From the NCBI RefSeq assembly GCF_000699445.3, contig NC_067202.1:12181924-12245923 (forward strand): DNA of 64,000 nucleotides, read 5' to 3'. A program made the translations under genes and the position numbers. Every line of letters starts with the position of its first letter. The first letter of the stretch is position 1. The DNA comes from Schistosoma haematobium (lineage: Eukaryota > Platyhelminthes > Trematoda > Strigeidida > Schistosomatidae). Below the pieces are notes generated by a model that saw only the letters and a list, made by a program, of their open reading frames with translations, ran no database searches and was not told where the DNA came from. Below, piece after piece: positions 1-15,500 of the stretch.

Positions 1-2944
1 GACTGACCTACATGCTCTGACTGTACCTCCCACTCAGATACCACAAGAAAGAGCTTATTCTTCCCTGAACATATTTTGCAAACTCCAGACAAAAGCCTAG
101 GTTCTTCCATCATCTGAGGCCTACATGAATTCCAGAATTTTCGCAATTTCCCTTTCAGACACTTTGGTTGATTATAATGAAATATTAGTTCCCTTTCCCG
201 TTGTAGACATCGAGAGGCAAGAATGACTGGTGATCGTATGGAGATGATGGTAGCTATATGGTAAGTAATTAGATGCTTCTGGTCTGTGTCAGCATAAGTT
301 GTTTTCATCAACGTCGGAAAGTCAGCTATCGAGGAGCAAAGTGCATCTTAAGTTGTTGCTCCAAGTAATCTTCTGCAACAGCAAAATTTAAAAAAAAGCA
401 AGATATTTGGGTCAAGATTTTTTGATACTTCTGGTTTTCACACGTCGACACTTTGGACGTATATATAAGTTGCACAACTAATGTTGGACTAAGGCTTTGC
501 TTCTCTGAGTCGCTGAGTGGCACCATATCACATACAGCTCTGGTGGTCTCTAAAATCTATAAAAAGTGGAGCTGTTCATCAGTTACATATGACTACTGCT
601 TGCAGTATTTACTCCGGTTATATCATTTACCGGTCCTTATTTGACAAACTAATCTGCTATTAGCCTTGCGCTTATCCATAGGATTGGAACGGAGTGCTGT
701 CACTTAGCTCAACGTCTCCAGTAACTGGTCTGAAAACGTGATGGCGTTTGCGGTTTTTCGCCTTGATATATAGATTTATTTATTTACACCTCGTTCCGCA
801 AACATTCCACCTTGACGTCCGCGAACCCATGTTAACACTTTGTAAACTTATTTGCACTACACCTAATCTCATGTATTTTTTGAGGCTGTAGTGAGAGTGC
901 TATGGCGACACCTATATTCCTGTTACAGTGTTTTGACCCTTCGTCATTCTTTCGCCCATGAATATGTTTATGAAACAAGAACACTCCTCTCAAACGCCGT
1001 GTTGTTTCCCGCACAGAGCTTTCATATCTAGGAATAAAGATTTTCCCTTATGTTTAGTTATCTCAAAATCTTTTGTTCTCAATTACCCTCTTGCTAACTA
1101 CTGACTCAGCTATATTAGCTGGACTACTGTCTGGTGATGATGCAAGTTCATCGGAATGGCCCAGATTTCAGAAGGGTCCGACAAACTTATGTAAGGCGAG
1201 CTAGCTTTTGTTTATTAATAAAGTTCTACAATTGGCGAATTATCACATTTAGGTGACGGTAATCTGCTAAATGTATGTAGCTGTTTCCCGACAGAAAAAA
1301 TTAAAAAAGATCAGTGCATTTAATTCAAATTTTTATCGTAGTACTGTTTAACCATCTAATTCGTGATGAGAAATAGACAGTAGATAGGACATACAAATAC
1401 ACAGTCCACTACACCTCATGTGAATGTTATGAACTCTCAAATATTGGACGTTGAATTTAAAAATCAACCCATGAGAAAGATATTTTTTGAAAAGGTGCTA
1501 ATTTTCATGAAATGTATTAAAAAAATTGTCTATTTTGTCAGATTTTAAGTCAATTTGTTTTTCTTCTCCCTCCCGGATGCGGAACAAAGTAAACCGGCGC
1601 CTTCGAATCTCATGAATGTGAGTAGTTTACCCAGGGTTTTGAGTAGTTAGGTTGTATTACACTCTTTAAAATGATTTTTAACACTGCAATCAATGTGTAT
1701 CATTGCTTGAAATTAAGATATTCATTGAATTACACTTATACGACGTCATATCATATGCGAACAGTTAGCCAAGTAAATGCATTGAATTTATTAGAATAAA
1801 GGGTTTATCACTTCCTATATTTGTTACTTTGGTCATCTAATTTTCCCCTCGTTTAGCACTATTTTAATTCTCCTACTGAGTCTGTTTGGATAAACATTTT
1901 AAATTACTAGGACGTAAATGAATGTTCCATACATGTTTAAGGATCTCGCACTCGTAATTCATTGCTGTTAGATATTTTTCGTCAATTAACGGAGCTTAAG
2001 TCTGTTCCTCGCGTTTTATTATGACAGTTTTGTCGGTGTGTTACGTTTGGGGACAGTAGATTCCGATGAACTGTCGTTAGCCTATGAGCGTGCTTTTTTA
2101 TATACGGAGGAAGTATTCGTTGATTTTCATCTTATTCATGTGTCTAAAGACTTTTTACCTCATACTTTATGAGTTATTCTCTTCCTGTTTCATCTTTCAG
2201 CCCTAAATACTTCAATTCGTTAGTGTTTATTAGCTAGGTTCGTTAGTCAGATTCTTGTCTCATACCTCATTCATGTATACGGCACAGCAGCTTATTTTCG
2301 CGGCTCTAACAATGAACGAACAGGTTATCTTTTGATAAAGGAGTGTCGGAAAAGCTTAGAATCAATGACCAAACCGTATGACAGCTCATGAGTGTGTACA
2401 TTATTTCCGAATTTTATTACATCGGTAACTTCCAGGAACACGTAGTCGGTATTATTTCCGATCATTTATGTAGTCTAACTTCGTTTCTCGTGAATTTAAA
2501 CGCTATTAAGACGCACTGAGATGCCATTATTGTGTTTTCGTCTCCACAAAACATCTATGCTTGGATACCATATGACCTAATATATAGACAAGGGGTTATT
2601 GACAAACTGGCGTTTACCGCCTTCTTCATTATCAATAAAAAATACGTAAAGTCAATTATTAAGGAAAGTAAGTGCATTAAGAAGAATATGCAACAGACGA
2701 TTGAAAGTACTACCGTCTTGATGGTATGGCAACTCGAACTGATGCTCATATCTCAGTTTCTACGTTGTGCATGACCAATAGAGACCAAAGTCCAAAGCTA
2801 ATAAGACAGGAGTCAGTTAAGTGGTGTCAAACCTTACGCCATTTGGACAACTAGGAAGTAACAGGTACTACACTTCTATCATTCCTAGTTATATCAATTC
2901 TGAATTCTAACTCGTACCTCTCATCATAGTTCTTTGCTTTTCAG
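1..2944. other. Upstream region, no recognised gene
   Basis: All six frames are broken into short ORFs without family resemblance. A CCCGTTGTAG acceptor-like site at 197-206 and a GTAAGT donor at 261 bracket a 54-nt segment with an ATG at 223, but splicing that frame to the 2945 acceptor gives TGA at the junction, so it is not a coding exon of CLK; a 5' UTR role is possible. No promoter can be placed with confidence. Confidence 0.5.
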
Positions 2945-2963
2945 AGTCCCGAAATCCTGTCAC

Positions 2964-3526
2964 ATGCCTTACTCGTCAAGTTCACACGTTCCTCTACTCC
3001 CTTCAGATGCACGCCATAAATTGCAGCTCAGAAAATGCTACAATGATTCGGCAAATATGGGGAAAACAGATATAAGGCGGCATGTGCGGGATACTGATCA
3101 TGATACTTCTTTACGACTTGGTATCAAACGGAGATACAATTCACGTGGCAACAGTAATGCGGTCAACTATCATTCGGGAGAACAAAAGCGAATAAGAAAG
3201 TCAAGCCCCGGCTATGGCTTTCCTAGTGCAGAAAGTCATAACTCCGATGAAGAATGGAATCTGGGAATAAACAAAACTGTCCCTCGTAAAGTAACTAGTT
3301 TATCTAGGAATCCTCTGTTAAGTATTCGACCACATGGTTACGGGAATCGATTTCAAGGTTACGATCCCAATCAAGCTACTGTACCCAACAAATTCAAAAA
3401 CTACAGGCTGGATGTTAATAATGCTAATCAAAATATAGATAATGAGCAACTTTTAATGTTGTATTACAGTCATATGTATCAACAGTACTACCGAACTTAT
3501 ACGGCGACTGCTCTCTCATTGTCAAA
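2964..3526 (+). CDS. CLK coding exon 1 (residues 1-188)
   Basis: Opens with [10 protein letters not shown] after a TTTTCAG acceptor that ends at 2944. The frame is open upstream to 2934 and beyond the acceptor, so translation could begin in an unseen upstream exon. The content is Ser/Arg/Asn-rich and includes ESHNSDEE. The end is aromatic ([17 protein letters not shown]), unusual for the otherwise polar N-terminal region and perhaps a binding segment. The donor is AA|GTAAGT, phase 2. The exon is solid; its role as the first coding exon is less sure. Confidence 0.7.
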
Positions 3527-6500
3527 GTAAGTTAAAACTATTATCTAAAATATCATGCTACTTTGTTCGTAATGAATACACAATGGTACAAATTTGGTTT
3601 CTTCTGAACCCGTTTTCAATAATCAGACCCTACTCACTAATAAGTAATTAAATACTCGTTTGTATGACAGGAAACAGCATCACAAGTAACTAATGTAACG
3701 AATCTCGTCTGCCAAGTACAGGTTTATGTATTCGAGGTTGGTATCACACTGACGGCTAGTGATGCTACTTATTTACTCACTTTCATTCAAGTTTTTGTGT
3801 TATGATGTGAAAAGATAATGACTCAATGTATTACCTAACTACAGGATAACTATTCCTAGCCGACTTTTGCCATCGTGTAATGGGAACAGCGTAACTGTTG
3901 TTGATAAAACTTGTAATATTCATAATGGTTGTAAGGTACTTATTATAAAGTGCAGGGAAGTCGAGAGAATGCTTTGTATTTGATTTTATATGTTGGCTGA
4001 TGCTATGTAACCTGTCTGTTGTCAAAACCTACAAATGGATTCGAAATGGTTTCTTTGCACACTGATCGTTTTTCTCAATATTAAGTTGATAACAGTTTTT
4101 TTAATACAATCTCAATATACGTGATTATTTTGTCATGACCTTGTTGTGTAATTACTATTAAGCAAAGGAATAAAACTATGGTCAAATAGTGTGATCTCCA
4201 GTTTTCTCGCTGATCAATATAGTCCTAGTTTTTATCCGCTTCCATTTCATTAGTAATTTAACAATCGAACCCATTTGTTTATTACGGTTGCGTTATTTTA
4301 CCACACGTTTTTAATTCAAAAATGAGTTGTTTCAGACTCAGTTTCTAATTTACTGTCTTGTCAGAGCAGCAGATCAACGGTCATAACGCTGTGAAGCTTA
4401 TGGAAACATACGGTTTATTGTTATATATTGAAGTATTAAAGATTTGAAGCGAAGTGCCTACCTTATGTAAAGTGTGAGCTTAATATGTTGTACAGCATAA
4501 CAATGAGACCTGTAATAAAACCATCTAGTCCAGAAGAAATGATGCTAAAATTGTTACGTATTTCATCGGGATACTTTTGTTCAATTGCAAGAATAGTTAA
4601 ACAGTAACTGGAAGGCCTCCAAAACTACTGGTTGCTCTTTCAAATGAGTGCTATAATGAGATTTATTAGAGGAATATTGGAATTTTTTGCAAGCATTAGT
4701 CTAAGACGTAGTCATTCGTATAATCCTAAAACTCACTAGGCCTATCGTCAACTCAATGCCATTCGATGTCAGTAAATATCCACCTTCATTTACGAATCGT
4801 GTTTATTTAATAAGATTTCTAGAGTTGCAATGAATGTGGGTATATATTGGTATAATCCCATTTTGTTTTATTATTTTAGTTATCCCAATGCTGACTTACT
4901 ACCTGCTGTTGCAGCTGCAGCTGCTAACAATTCAGGTATTCCATCGGATCTAACTTCTATAGGATCAGTACTATCAAGTGGTAATAGTTTTGATTTTTCC
5001 AAACATAACCGAGATGTAAATATACGTGGAAGGCGTCCAAAAAAATATCATAAGCATGAGTCATCCAATGTTTCTTCCCATTCACCTGAACAACGTCAAC
5101 ACTCACATTCCCGTACTTTTCGATCTAATAGAACAAACGACTCTTCTCGTTCCTCTGTGAAAGATACAGTTGCAAAAGGGAAAGGATTTAGAAAAAGAGA
5201 ATCACCTATCAAAGTAAAAAAGACAGAATACACTTCTGAAGAAAGTGATGACCATTGCCCAGATTACGTCAGTAATGATCAGCTTTGTAAAGGGAACTCA
5301 GCAAATGATGATAATGAAATTCAACAGAAATCTTCCAGACGCGTTGTTCGTAGACGTAAGTTTTCTAAGTAAAGCGTATTCACCTTTTGGTTCGCCCTAT
5401 CAATCTTAGTTAAGTTGCTTTAAATTACATATCTTCTACAACATTTCACCTTTGGAAATAGAGGATATCTGTGGAGTATTAGTATATGATTGTAGATACC
5501 TCTGAAGCATCACTGGTGTATGTTGGGACTATCAATTGAGTGAAGTGTTGAGATTAGATGAAACGTACTAGGTAAAGATGACATATTGATTGATGAGGCT
5601 GTAAACTTTAAAGTGAGTTAGTTGAGATATTTATTACGTATGCCCAATCACCACTAACCTTTACGTGCAACGTTGTTTTGTCTAGGGAGTAGTTTTGAAG
5701 AAAGTTAGGGTTGGGTAAAACAATACATGACACTAGTCTCTTGAGTTATTGGCATTAAGGATAGGTTGTATAAGTAGATTCAGGTTGTCTCGTTGTGGTC
5801 CTCTCTATTTTCGTAACCAATGGATAGATACTCTGTATGACATGGTTTTGGTGCGCTTACTGTTTTTCTTCTTAGGTTTCTAAACCACCGTATATTTTTT
5901 TATCCCACGAATTCATATTGTCTTCTTAGCCCCCAAATGCCATGGAGAGAATCAGCTGTCGAAATGCTCTCACATGACCAGTGAGAGCCAATGGAAGTTC
6001 ACTGTTTCACTTCATTCATAATTCTTGTCAATATCTAAATTAATAGGGGGCAGATTTCTTTATTTTTGTCACAAAAATCACTTTGTACCATAAACTCTTT
6101 ACAACATTCGTTCAAATTTTATTGATCACTGGAAAGCTCGTAATCATTACTGTGATAATTAGATGTTGGATGCATAATTGCTGTGTTCTTTTTGCTTTTG
6201 TACTGATGCGTTTACAGTCACTTGTAATTATTAAGTAACTTATTTCACATTAACACCAGTTCACAGTGACTGATTAATCAAGAATGTCATATCGGTGATA
6301 ATTTTTGAAGTATATGTCGATTTCGATTACATTCGCGTATATTGGTAGCTGTTTATTTCTTCTTTTTTGGAATTGTATCAATAATGTTCTTCCATAGGAT
6401 ATAATATTCAGCGTACAGATCAAGTTATTTGCTTATTGTTTGTTAAATCAATCAATAAAACTGCTTTGTAAATCATTTTTCTACTTGACTATTACTTTCA

Positions 6501-9500
6501 TATCTGATGTTTTATATTTGGATTGTTAGAAAGTGTTCATACTTTTGGGTTAATATTTTCTTAAACTAGGCTCGACTGTTGAAACTACTACGTCAACCAG
6601 ACAGAAAGAGGAGTCAGTTCATGACGAAGATAATTCCAAAGTAGTAACATCAAATACGTCTGAAATTGTTACTGAGTCTAAACAATCATTCGGAGCTAAT
6701 AATGAAGTTAGCACCACAGAAGCAGTGTCACCGAATGAAACTGAATCTGTTGAAGAAGGTGAGGCTAAGGATGATGATACATATGGTGAGGAAAGCGAAG
6801 AAAATGAAGGCGTACTTGAAGAATCATCAAGCGAAAACGAAGCTGACAGCTCACGTGAAACAGTTAGCTCAAATCAACAAAATCAGAAAAAGGCGAATAA
6901 TTTATCAGAATCAAAATCTTCAAAGGTACAGAAAACTTCTACATCCTCGACATTTAGCCGAGTTGCAGCAGAAGGCAAGAGACGACATGTTGAAGTCCTG
7001 CCTACTGACACTTTACTTCCTACGTCCACTGAGTAAGTCATTTTACATAAGGATGATTAGATCCACAAACGTTATTTCATTGACTAAATCTCATATTTTC
7101 CACCCTAGGTTTGATCATGAACGTGGACCACTTTTACCTACACCAGTGGATGTGGATAGACGACATTTAAGATTTCGTAACTCTGGTAATGATTTATCAT
7201 TATTCCCTGGTTGTGCTACATCACCTCATATTCCAAATGTCTTGGAAGCTGCTGCACTAATGTCAGGTCTTTGTCCATCTCTATTTCCGTCTATGAATCC
7301 ATCGAATTTGTTAAATACTCTAAGATGTCCTCCTGTTGATTTCGCTCCACCATTTTGTGATCTATTTAATTTACCAAACCCAATTGAAATTCAGAAACAA
7401 ATAAATAGTTTAAAGTTGAACTGCCATCCTCCATCTGAGTCATCAGAACCTAAGTCTGGACGAAGTAAACATGAGAACTCCAAAATAAGAAGTGATGTCA
7501 GGGAAATTCGTTCCACGTTTAATAAAAATTACAACATGAAAACTCGACATGGGAATGACTCGGACACTGAAAGTAATAGTTCTTCTGGTTCAGATTATCA
7601 GTCTAATGTTGTAGTACGCAAATCTGTTAATAGGTAAGTGAACTAACGAACCTGTAGTTTTTTTGTCTGCAGAAATCTTTTTGGTTTATTTAAGTTTGCT
7701 TAATAGTACTGATAAAATCAAGTTTAGTACGTTACCAACCTGCGTAAATTGAGTAATATGTTCTAGAAATGTGCATCAGTAGCAACTAACGAAGTGATTT
7801 GGTTGTTAGAACATTAATCATGAAATAATGCCTTTCTAAATAGTAAGAATCTTGTGAATTAATCCAACTAGCTTCTCCAAGCAAAGGTTACAAAAATCAA
7901 AATGTTTCCTACATTATTAGTCTTATGAATGAAAGATTTTGATTAATGGTCAAACGCCACACACGATTTGACTTTCCACCTTCGAGTCACTTAACAAGTA
8001 CGACTAAATCACTTATGCAGCAAAAAAACTATAAGATTTTATGTTTATATATTTATTAATTATCTGTGTTTAGTTGTAGTGCATTTATACCTGTTCGATA
8101 AGTTGCGTTAAACTTTTCAAAAACTGGGAACATATTACAGTTACGTGTGTTAGGGTTCAGTATAATTTTGTAGAACTCATCTTGCCTTTAAATAGTGTAT
8201 ACATTTTGTAGAAATCATAGTTATACCTATGAAAGTATTGTGGTTAATCTACTTGGAGATTCATAACTTTTAAGTGCTTGATCATCTTTATGATGTGCCT
8301 TTAACTTTGTAGACCACTATCTTCAGATAGATGTATGTTTGAAACCCCAAAGAACAAGCATTCAGGGAAATTTTCAACAACACGTAAAGTGAAAGATAAA
8401 ATGAAAAAAGAACAGGAACCAGTATCAGACAAACAAGAATTCTCCCGTAAAGGCAACAAATATATGTCTCCTGATGATGCGCCTGGTCCGTCAGATACAA
8501 ATTCTAATAAACCAGTCTCGCGTGTTCCACGAGGTCCTAGAACACCGTCTAGTCCACCGTTATCTTCTCAGGATGAAGGTGATTCTGGTGGTACATGTTC
8601 ACATTATGATTTATCCCGTGAATCTTGCTCCAGAAGTTCTCTTAATAATAAAACGCGTAGACAAAATGAGATAACTAGTTCCATATCAGGTCGCTGTTTG
8701 GATTCATCGAATTCAAATGAAAATCTATCTGTAAGAAAACCTGTTGTGTGTACAAATTCTCAATCGTCAAATAACAGATCACCGAAGACACGCTCCTCAA
8801 AGCATAATACTAAAATAATGCATAGTCGAGATTATCACAGCTCCAACTGTTCCAACTCATCCACTTCCGCATCTACTTCTCGGTCAAATTCTTATGGAGC
8901 TCCAAATGTCTGTAATACTTCCAATAAAAGAAAGAGATCTACAAATCGACATATTACACATTCCAATGTAGGCATGTCCTACGAAGATAATTCCCCCAAC
9001 CAATCATCACAGTTTGCAAATTTTCGTAGCGATGATACTGGTGATAGCAGTGACAGTTCAGTAAGTGTTTAGATAATTTTTAGAATTTTGGTTCATTCGA
9101 AAAAAATTGATTTTAGCTTATTACTGTTTCATAGTACTTTTCAATCCCACTATTCTCGTTTGGACGTTGATCTGCAATGTATTCAAATCATTATGTTCTC
9201 CGAATGACCGAGTGATTAGTAACAGCACCAAAGTGAAAAAAGATTATTTCAGTAATGTCGTACCAAGATATAGGATTGATTCATGACGGTCATTTACCAT
9301 TGATCTTAGTCACCTGAATAAAACATCACACAAGTTCTCATTGTACACTGTTGACTTTTATGAAACTTAAACCGCACGATTATTCTAGTAGAATAATCTT
9401 CTTGGTTGGTCATTTCCTAAATGGTGACATGTTACAGTTTTGCAACGTATTCTTCCTTTATCAAATAACTTGACAACCCCCTATTAAGAATCGTAACTGC

Positions 9501-12500
9501 GCACTATACTATCATCACAGATGTATAAATGTCCATATTAACTTGTTGGATGAAAATATTTTGAATCCCCTGTTTTTAATCTAATGTAAACGAATCACAT
9601 TATTTTTTAAATGATAACTATAAATGTGGTGTATTCCACAATAACTTATCTTGATTTAATTACTATTTCCATATACTCTTGAAGTATAAAGAAAACTATT
9701 TTCTTTTGAATAGGATCAACAAAACCGTGCACTACCTGCTGCCTATGCAAATCCTCATCAAACCGACCGACATCGGTCACATTCATCCGGTGATGTTGAA
9801 CCTCCACCTGCTCCTTCTCCTCGTAGTTCATCTTCTTCCACTTCATCTTCATCATCCTCTCGTTCATATTGTCACATTCGCTCAAGTTCAAGTAATCTTC
9901 CAGGAAATAACAAGATCCAAGTAATATCATCCGGTTCTTCACGTCATTCATCAACGTCTCAATCACAAGACAGAGGTAGACATAATCAGTCGAGGTCGCG
10001 ACGGCAAGGTATTAAACCGAAACCAAAAAAACGAAATGATAGCAATGATCACAATCGACAAACCCGCTCTTTAAAAGAGAAGAAAAAGCTGTCTGCATCC
10101 GTGTGCCATAGAAGTTCTGATTCTGGTGATGACATCGATGACAACAATAGAAGAGAAATATCGAATCCGGTTTATAGTTACCGTGATTCTTCATCAGATC
10201 TCAAAGATATCTCTTCTAAAGAGTCATCCATTTTGAGACGTGGTGAAGATGGTTGTTCTGACGTTTCTGAGGATGAGAGCTCAACACCAGGTAATCGAAA
10301 TGTGCGTAGACAGTCCTCTCGTTCTCCAACTTCTTCTTACACTTCTTCAAGAAGTACTGATCGCAATGTGCCAAATCGTAGAAATAAAGAAAGAGTGATG
10401 GAGAACAAATACAAACATTCCAAGCGAAAGCCATGTACTCCTGATTCATCATTATCGAATACTCGCAAATATGGGCAGTCTAAAAACCGGATTGAACGTA
10501 ATATTGAAGAAAAACATTTTAATAACAACCGTAAACGTGCTTTGCTTTCTCCACCAACGAGTACAAAACTTGAAACTAAAATATGGAGATCAAGAAAAGG
10601 TTATGTCAATGAAGTTCCCTCTTCATCTTTACGACATCCTCAGCTTCCAAACTCTCATCACTCAGTGAACAAGAAAGTTTTTCATGGGCAAGTTACTTCG
10701 AAAACATCCAGGTAGATATGGTTTTCTAACTATTTACTGCGTTTGTGTTATAACTTACAATATTAACATGAATATAAGCTGACGTATATGTCTGTATTTG
10801 TACCCATTTATGGAGTTTCCATTTTGGTGAGCTTCAAACATAATCTATGCTCCTGTGTTATTTTTGCGTTTATCATATATATTTTCATACTTGTGTTTTT
10901 CTGATTGTTTTGAATAGAACAATCATGTTGAGTAGACCATATATTTAATTTAAGATTTGCTTCATAGTATTGACAAATTTCCAACGCTATTGCCTTTCTT
11001 TGTTTTTCAACTAGACTAAAGATATTACTAACATAATTTTCAGTAGGTTGAATTGGTGTCTTGAATTAATTTCCATCAGTTATATCTTTTCAGCCCTGTT
11101 AACATAATGAAATACACTTGGTATAGTGCAGCTTGTTAGGATAATAAACAATACTAATTGCTCTATAATCATGCTATCTATTCGTTGTGCATAGATTATT
11201 TTTATAGTAATTGGTATATTATTACGATGTGAATCGTTGAGAAACTGTCATCGCGGAAATACAGTTAAATGCTTATCTGTTGACTTGGTCATGTATGTTT
11301 TTATTATTTGTTAATTGTCCCACATGTTTAGATGTTTTCTGATGTATGAAACACTTGCGAGTTGTCAAATCTGTTGATGGATAGTCACTAACTATTTGTA
11401 CATCTCTATCATCGACTCGATTGTCTCATTTAAATGTTTATCAGTTCACACAACACTAAAACATACATAACTAAATTTTTTTTTGAGATTTGTCATATAG
11501 ATTAGTTTATTTTTGGGAAATGGCATAATCAGTAAAGAGTGGGACTTGGAGTTCTCTAGTTCTGTGTACAAACAAGTGTACATGTCATTCTTTTATAAGC
11601 AGGATATTGTTGAAGTTTTTCCGAGTATCATAACTAACACCCATATTGTTATAATATTGGATGTTGCGAGATTATTACTCATATTCCATACGTTCATTGA
11701 AATATCATTGGTTATAAATATATTTTACCCTACAGGCGTTCGAGTTCTATAAAAAATCAACGAGAAGAAAGTTCTTGGTCAACAATGGCTCATGAACGTC
11801 ATACTCGCGATGATCATTATGTTAGTAAGTCATTTAAATCTGGAACTATGCATATTGATATGACTGATAGTTCATCTCGATCGAGACCACCTCGTTTTGG
11901 ACATACAACCAATAACAAGGATACTAATGGTATGCGACAAAATTACGCCTCTAGGAATTATCCTGTAAAACATTCACACATTAAAACAGATGTACATGAC
12001 TCAAAATTACATTGGTCTAAAAGTGGCAACTCGAGAAATTTTCGCCCACCAGTTACCTCTTCGAGTCAATCACCTATCGGCAGAGTTGGAAAACATGTTG
12101 GGGCATCAAGTGATCATCATCATCACCAGAATGCGCGTAAAAAACAAACAGATATTGTATGGGAGCCTGGTCCTAAAAGTATTAAAAAGATGAATAATAA
12201 CTATTCAACTAAAGTTTCCAGTTCTAAAGCACTTTTAAAAACACCTGAAACAACTTCACGGCGTGCAGATCATCATCATCATAGTCAACATGAGTCGTCT
12301 AGAGACTCTGAATCTCATAATTCCGATTCTTCAAGTAGCTCATCTGTGAGTCAATCAATTATTTGAGTTATTCTTTATCATTGAGTTTCTTGGATTTTTC
12401 TGATTATGTGTACATGTTTATCTAGTGAGTCTTTTAGATCATAAATTCACTAGCTTCTCATCATTCCTGACACATCCCACTTAGTCATAATCGAATGCTT

Positions 12501-15500
12501 CAAAATTGCCCAATTTTATCTTCGGTTTTATTATTATTTTTTGATTAATCATTGCTGATCAAGGTTAATAGTTGTCGTGCAGTCTGTGTTCGTTAATTTT
12601 TCAATGATCCTAGTCAGTAAAGGTTCATAATATCTAGTGATTTAGTTCAACCTCGTTCGAATTGTATCTTAGCTTCGATCCAGTTAGTGTGTACATATAT
12701 TGATATTTTTTGCTGTTATTAGTTTCTACGTTTTATGACTTTTGATCACGTCAATATTGATGTATGCAGTGATCATTAGAAAGTAGATCGAATTGCATTG
12801 AAAATGTCTAGGTTAACACCAATGAATTTTTACCGACTGAAACTCTATTCAATGTTTGTCATTATAAATTTCGATCATCTCTATTGATGTATATTCTGGT
12901 TACTTAAGACAACTGTATATGTATTCCTTCAATGTTGTGATTTGAGTTAGTTTTTAGTATTTTTTTAAATTACGAATAATTTATGAGATTCGATTTAATA
13001 AGAAACAAAGTTTATGCAGACTAGATAAACCGATTAGCTAGTACACAATACTGCAGTGCTCTAGGACGTCTTGTAAGAATCATGTATTGTGGAAGTCCTA
13101 AGAAAAATTAATTAAAACAGATAATAAAATATACATTTGAAAACCGGATGAATTCACTTCAGATCATTATATAAATCTTAAAATTGGTTTCTTCCTAGAA
13201 GCTGTATGTCAGAAATTTGACATTCTCATCATACACCGAATATACATATATATTCCTTATAATATTTTGTGTTTGTGTTTTTCATCAGTTTAAGCCTTTT
13301 CTGTAGAAATTGGAAACATTTTCTTATGACAGGCTAGCATCTTTGTACTATTCCAAGATGATATTTGAAAACATCTTTATTTTTAAGTTCATTTCCATAC
13401 TTTCTTACAAATACAAATGTATCGAAAAAACTCTTCTAATGCTTTATCTTGAAAGAATCTTCAATGTAATAGATATCATGCATTTCAATTTATAAAATTA
13501 ACGATACTCTCCTGCGTCACAATAACTTCAACATTTTCTTATCGTGATAAGTATACATTCTACTTTTAACAAGCCAACTTACAATTTGTCGTATATATCA
13601 TCACACACACACTATTTATGATTTCCTTTTTTATTAGAAATCAATATGTTCATGATTATTTTTTATAGCTCTTTTTAATAAGTTGTCACTTGGGTAGATT
13701 GAACGATTTTATATTTCAGTTCATTTAAAGTTAAGATTTGCACTTTTCTATTTGGAATTGTTTTATTGCTTATCAGAACTAAAATAAAATCATAAGGTGT
13801 TTATTTATTTATTTTAACACATAGATATTGGTACATTGAGGCACCAAATACATATGTGCCACACAAATCTCATTCGATATGTGTGAGGGCTGTGGTACTG
13901 TCCGGGTGCCCAAATCGAAGCAGGTGGTTTTCTTAGGAGGCCACTCCCTGAGCCTTCGACCTGAAGGTCTAATCCACAAGGCAGTGGAGCATCGTAAGGA
14001 GATGCAGTCCCATGGAAGCCGGTGACGAACAATTGGTTCATACGCCATTTGTTCCTTCAAGATACTAGAGCCCAGGTGCATCATTGGTTTGGAATTCGGT
14101 TAAAGCGCCGGACATTCGCTTTTCGTCCTCTCATTTTCGTAAACAAACCCCCTCCACGAGAAGGCAGTGAGTAGGACTTCCCTGGCAGAGTCTATATACG
14201 CGTGGCCATGTGAGAGCATTTGGAGAGGGTGAGCGGACTCTCCCCGCTCTCAGCTGTACCAGGGCATTTGGGGGCACATAAGGTTTAATGATAAATAATT
14301 AGTATTTAGGTAGGGTTTATGAATGGTTATGGATTATTATAATATATAACCATTAGTATTATTCTCCTTAAATCATTAAGGTAATGAATCTAGTGATTAA
14401 AGTATCCGACTTACAACCACTAAGTCCTCGCTCCACTTGCTTTGGATTGGTCAACTAGGTAGTACCATTTAACCTCACACTTAAAGTGTGGCTTATACCC
14501 AAATCCCAGATGAATAAGTTAATTTTTCTTCATTTATATGGTACAGACATCTTCTCGTGCTAGCAGTGTGTAATTGCTTCACATCCGAGTTGATTCCACT
14601 CCAATGGTTACAGTTTTTCACTGAAATTATGAAATTCAGTAATCTCCACAAAAATCTCTATAATAAAAAATATGAATTGATTGACTAAAAGTTTCATTAT
14701 TTATTACTGATACCATTGTTGGACGATTCAGGATACTGTATCCAATGTAAAACTGGGATTTCTAATTTTCTGGTGATTATCACTATTTTTCAGTATATTT
14801 TGTGTGAACAACTTTACGAAGTATTTTATGATGTTTCTTTTCTATATGTAGGTTAAAAATAATTTTTTTTACTAGGGTTACATAATCTATTTTTGAAACT
14901 AATTTTTACTTCATAATATAGTCATTAATACCAATAATAATGATAATCGATTACTTATTTATCCTTTGACCAATTTCTTGATTTGCTTTTATGTCTGGTT
15001 CAATATGTCAATTGATTGTTCTTCCCTCTCTGTGTGTGTGTGTCAACATGTGGCAAAACCAGTTCTTCTCTTCATCTCCATCAATACAGTCGACTAAGTG
15101 AATTCTTATTAGTTATTTATTGTATGGAGGCTTTTTTTCCCCTTCGATCTTATAACATGCAGTAGACTACTGTTTCAAGGATATGTTTTGCTGCCTAAAT
15201 GCTACACAATTTTGTGTTTGTTTTTAATCACAATCATTATGTGGGCAAATGAATTAGACTGTATATAGCTTCCTTAATTTCCTAACTACGCCCACGGTAT
15301 GTAAAATGAAAAAAATGTGATAAGTGGGTTAGTTTGTGCAAATATTTTTCTGCTCCTCAGGAAACAGTGTTTTACTGACTTTGTTCATGTATGCGTGATT
15401 ATACCTGTGTGTGTGTGCGTTAACACGTAGTAATGTCAACAGATTGATTTTGTATTTGTCCGAACCTTGTGAATGTACACTTGGTGTGCGTGTTTTCTTC

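Noticed and set aside
223..260. Possible 5' coding exon starting at ATG 223
   Set aside because: Splicing its frame to the acceptor at 2945 creates TGA at the junction, and the peptide has no recognisable character.
6666..7637. 323-residue ORF running through exon 3, intron 3 and exon 4
   Set aside because: Its first part is the wrong frame of exon 3 and it reads through a GT-AG intron; only the part from 7109 is coding, as CLK exon 4.
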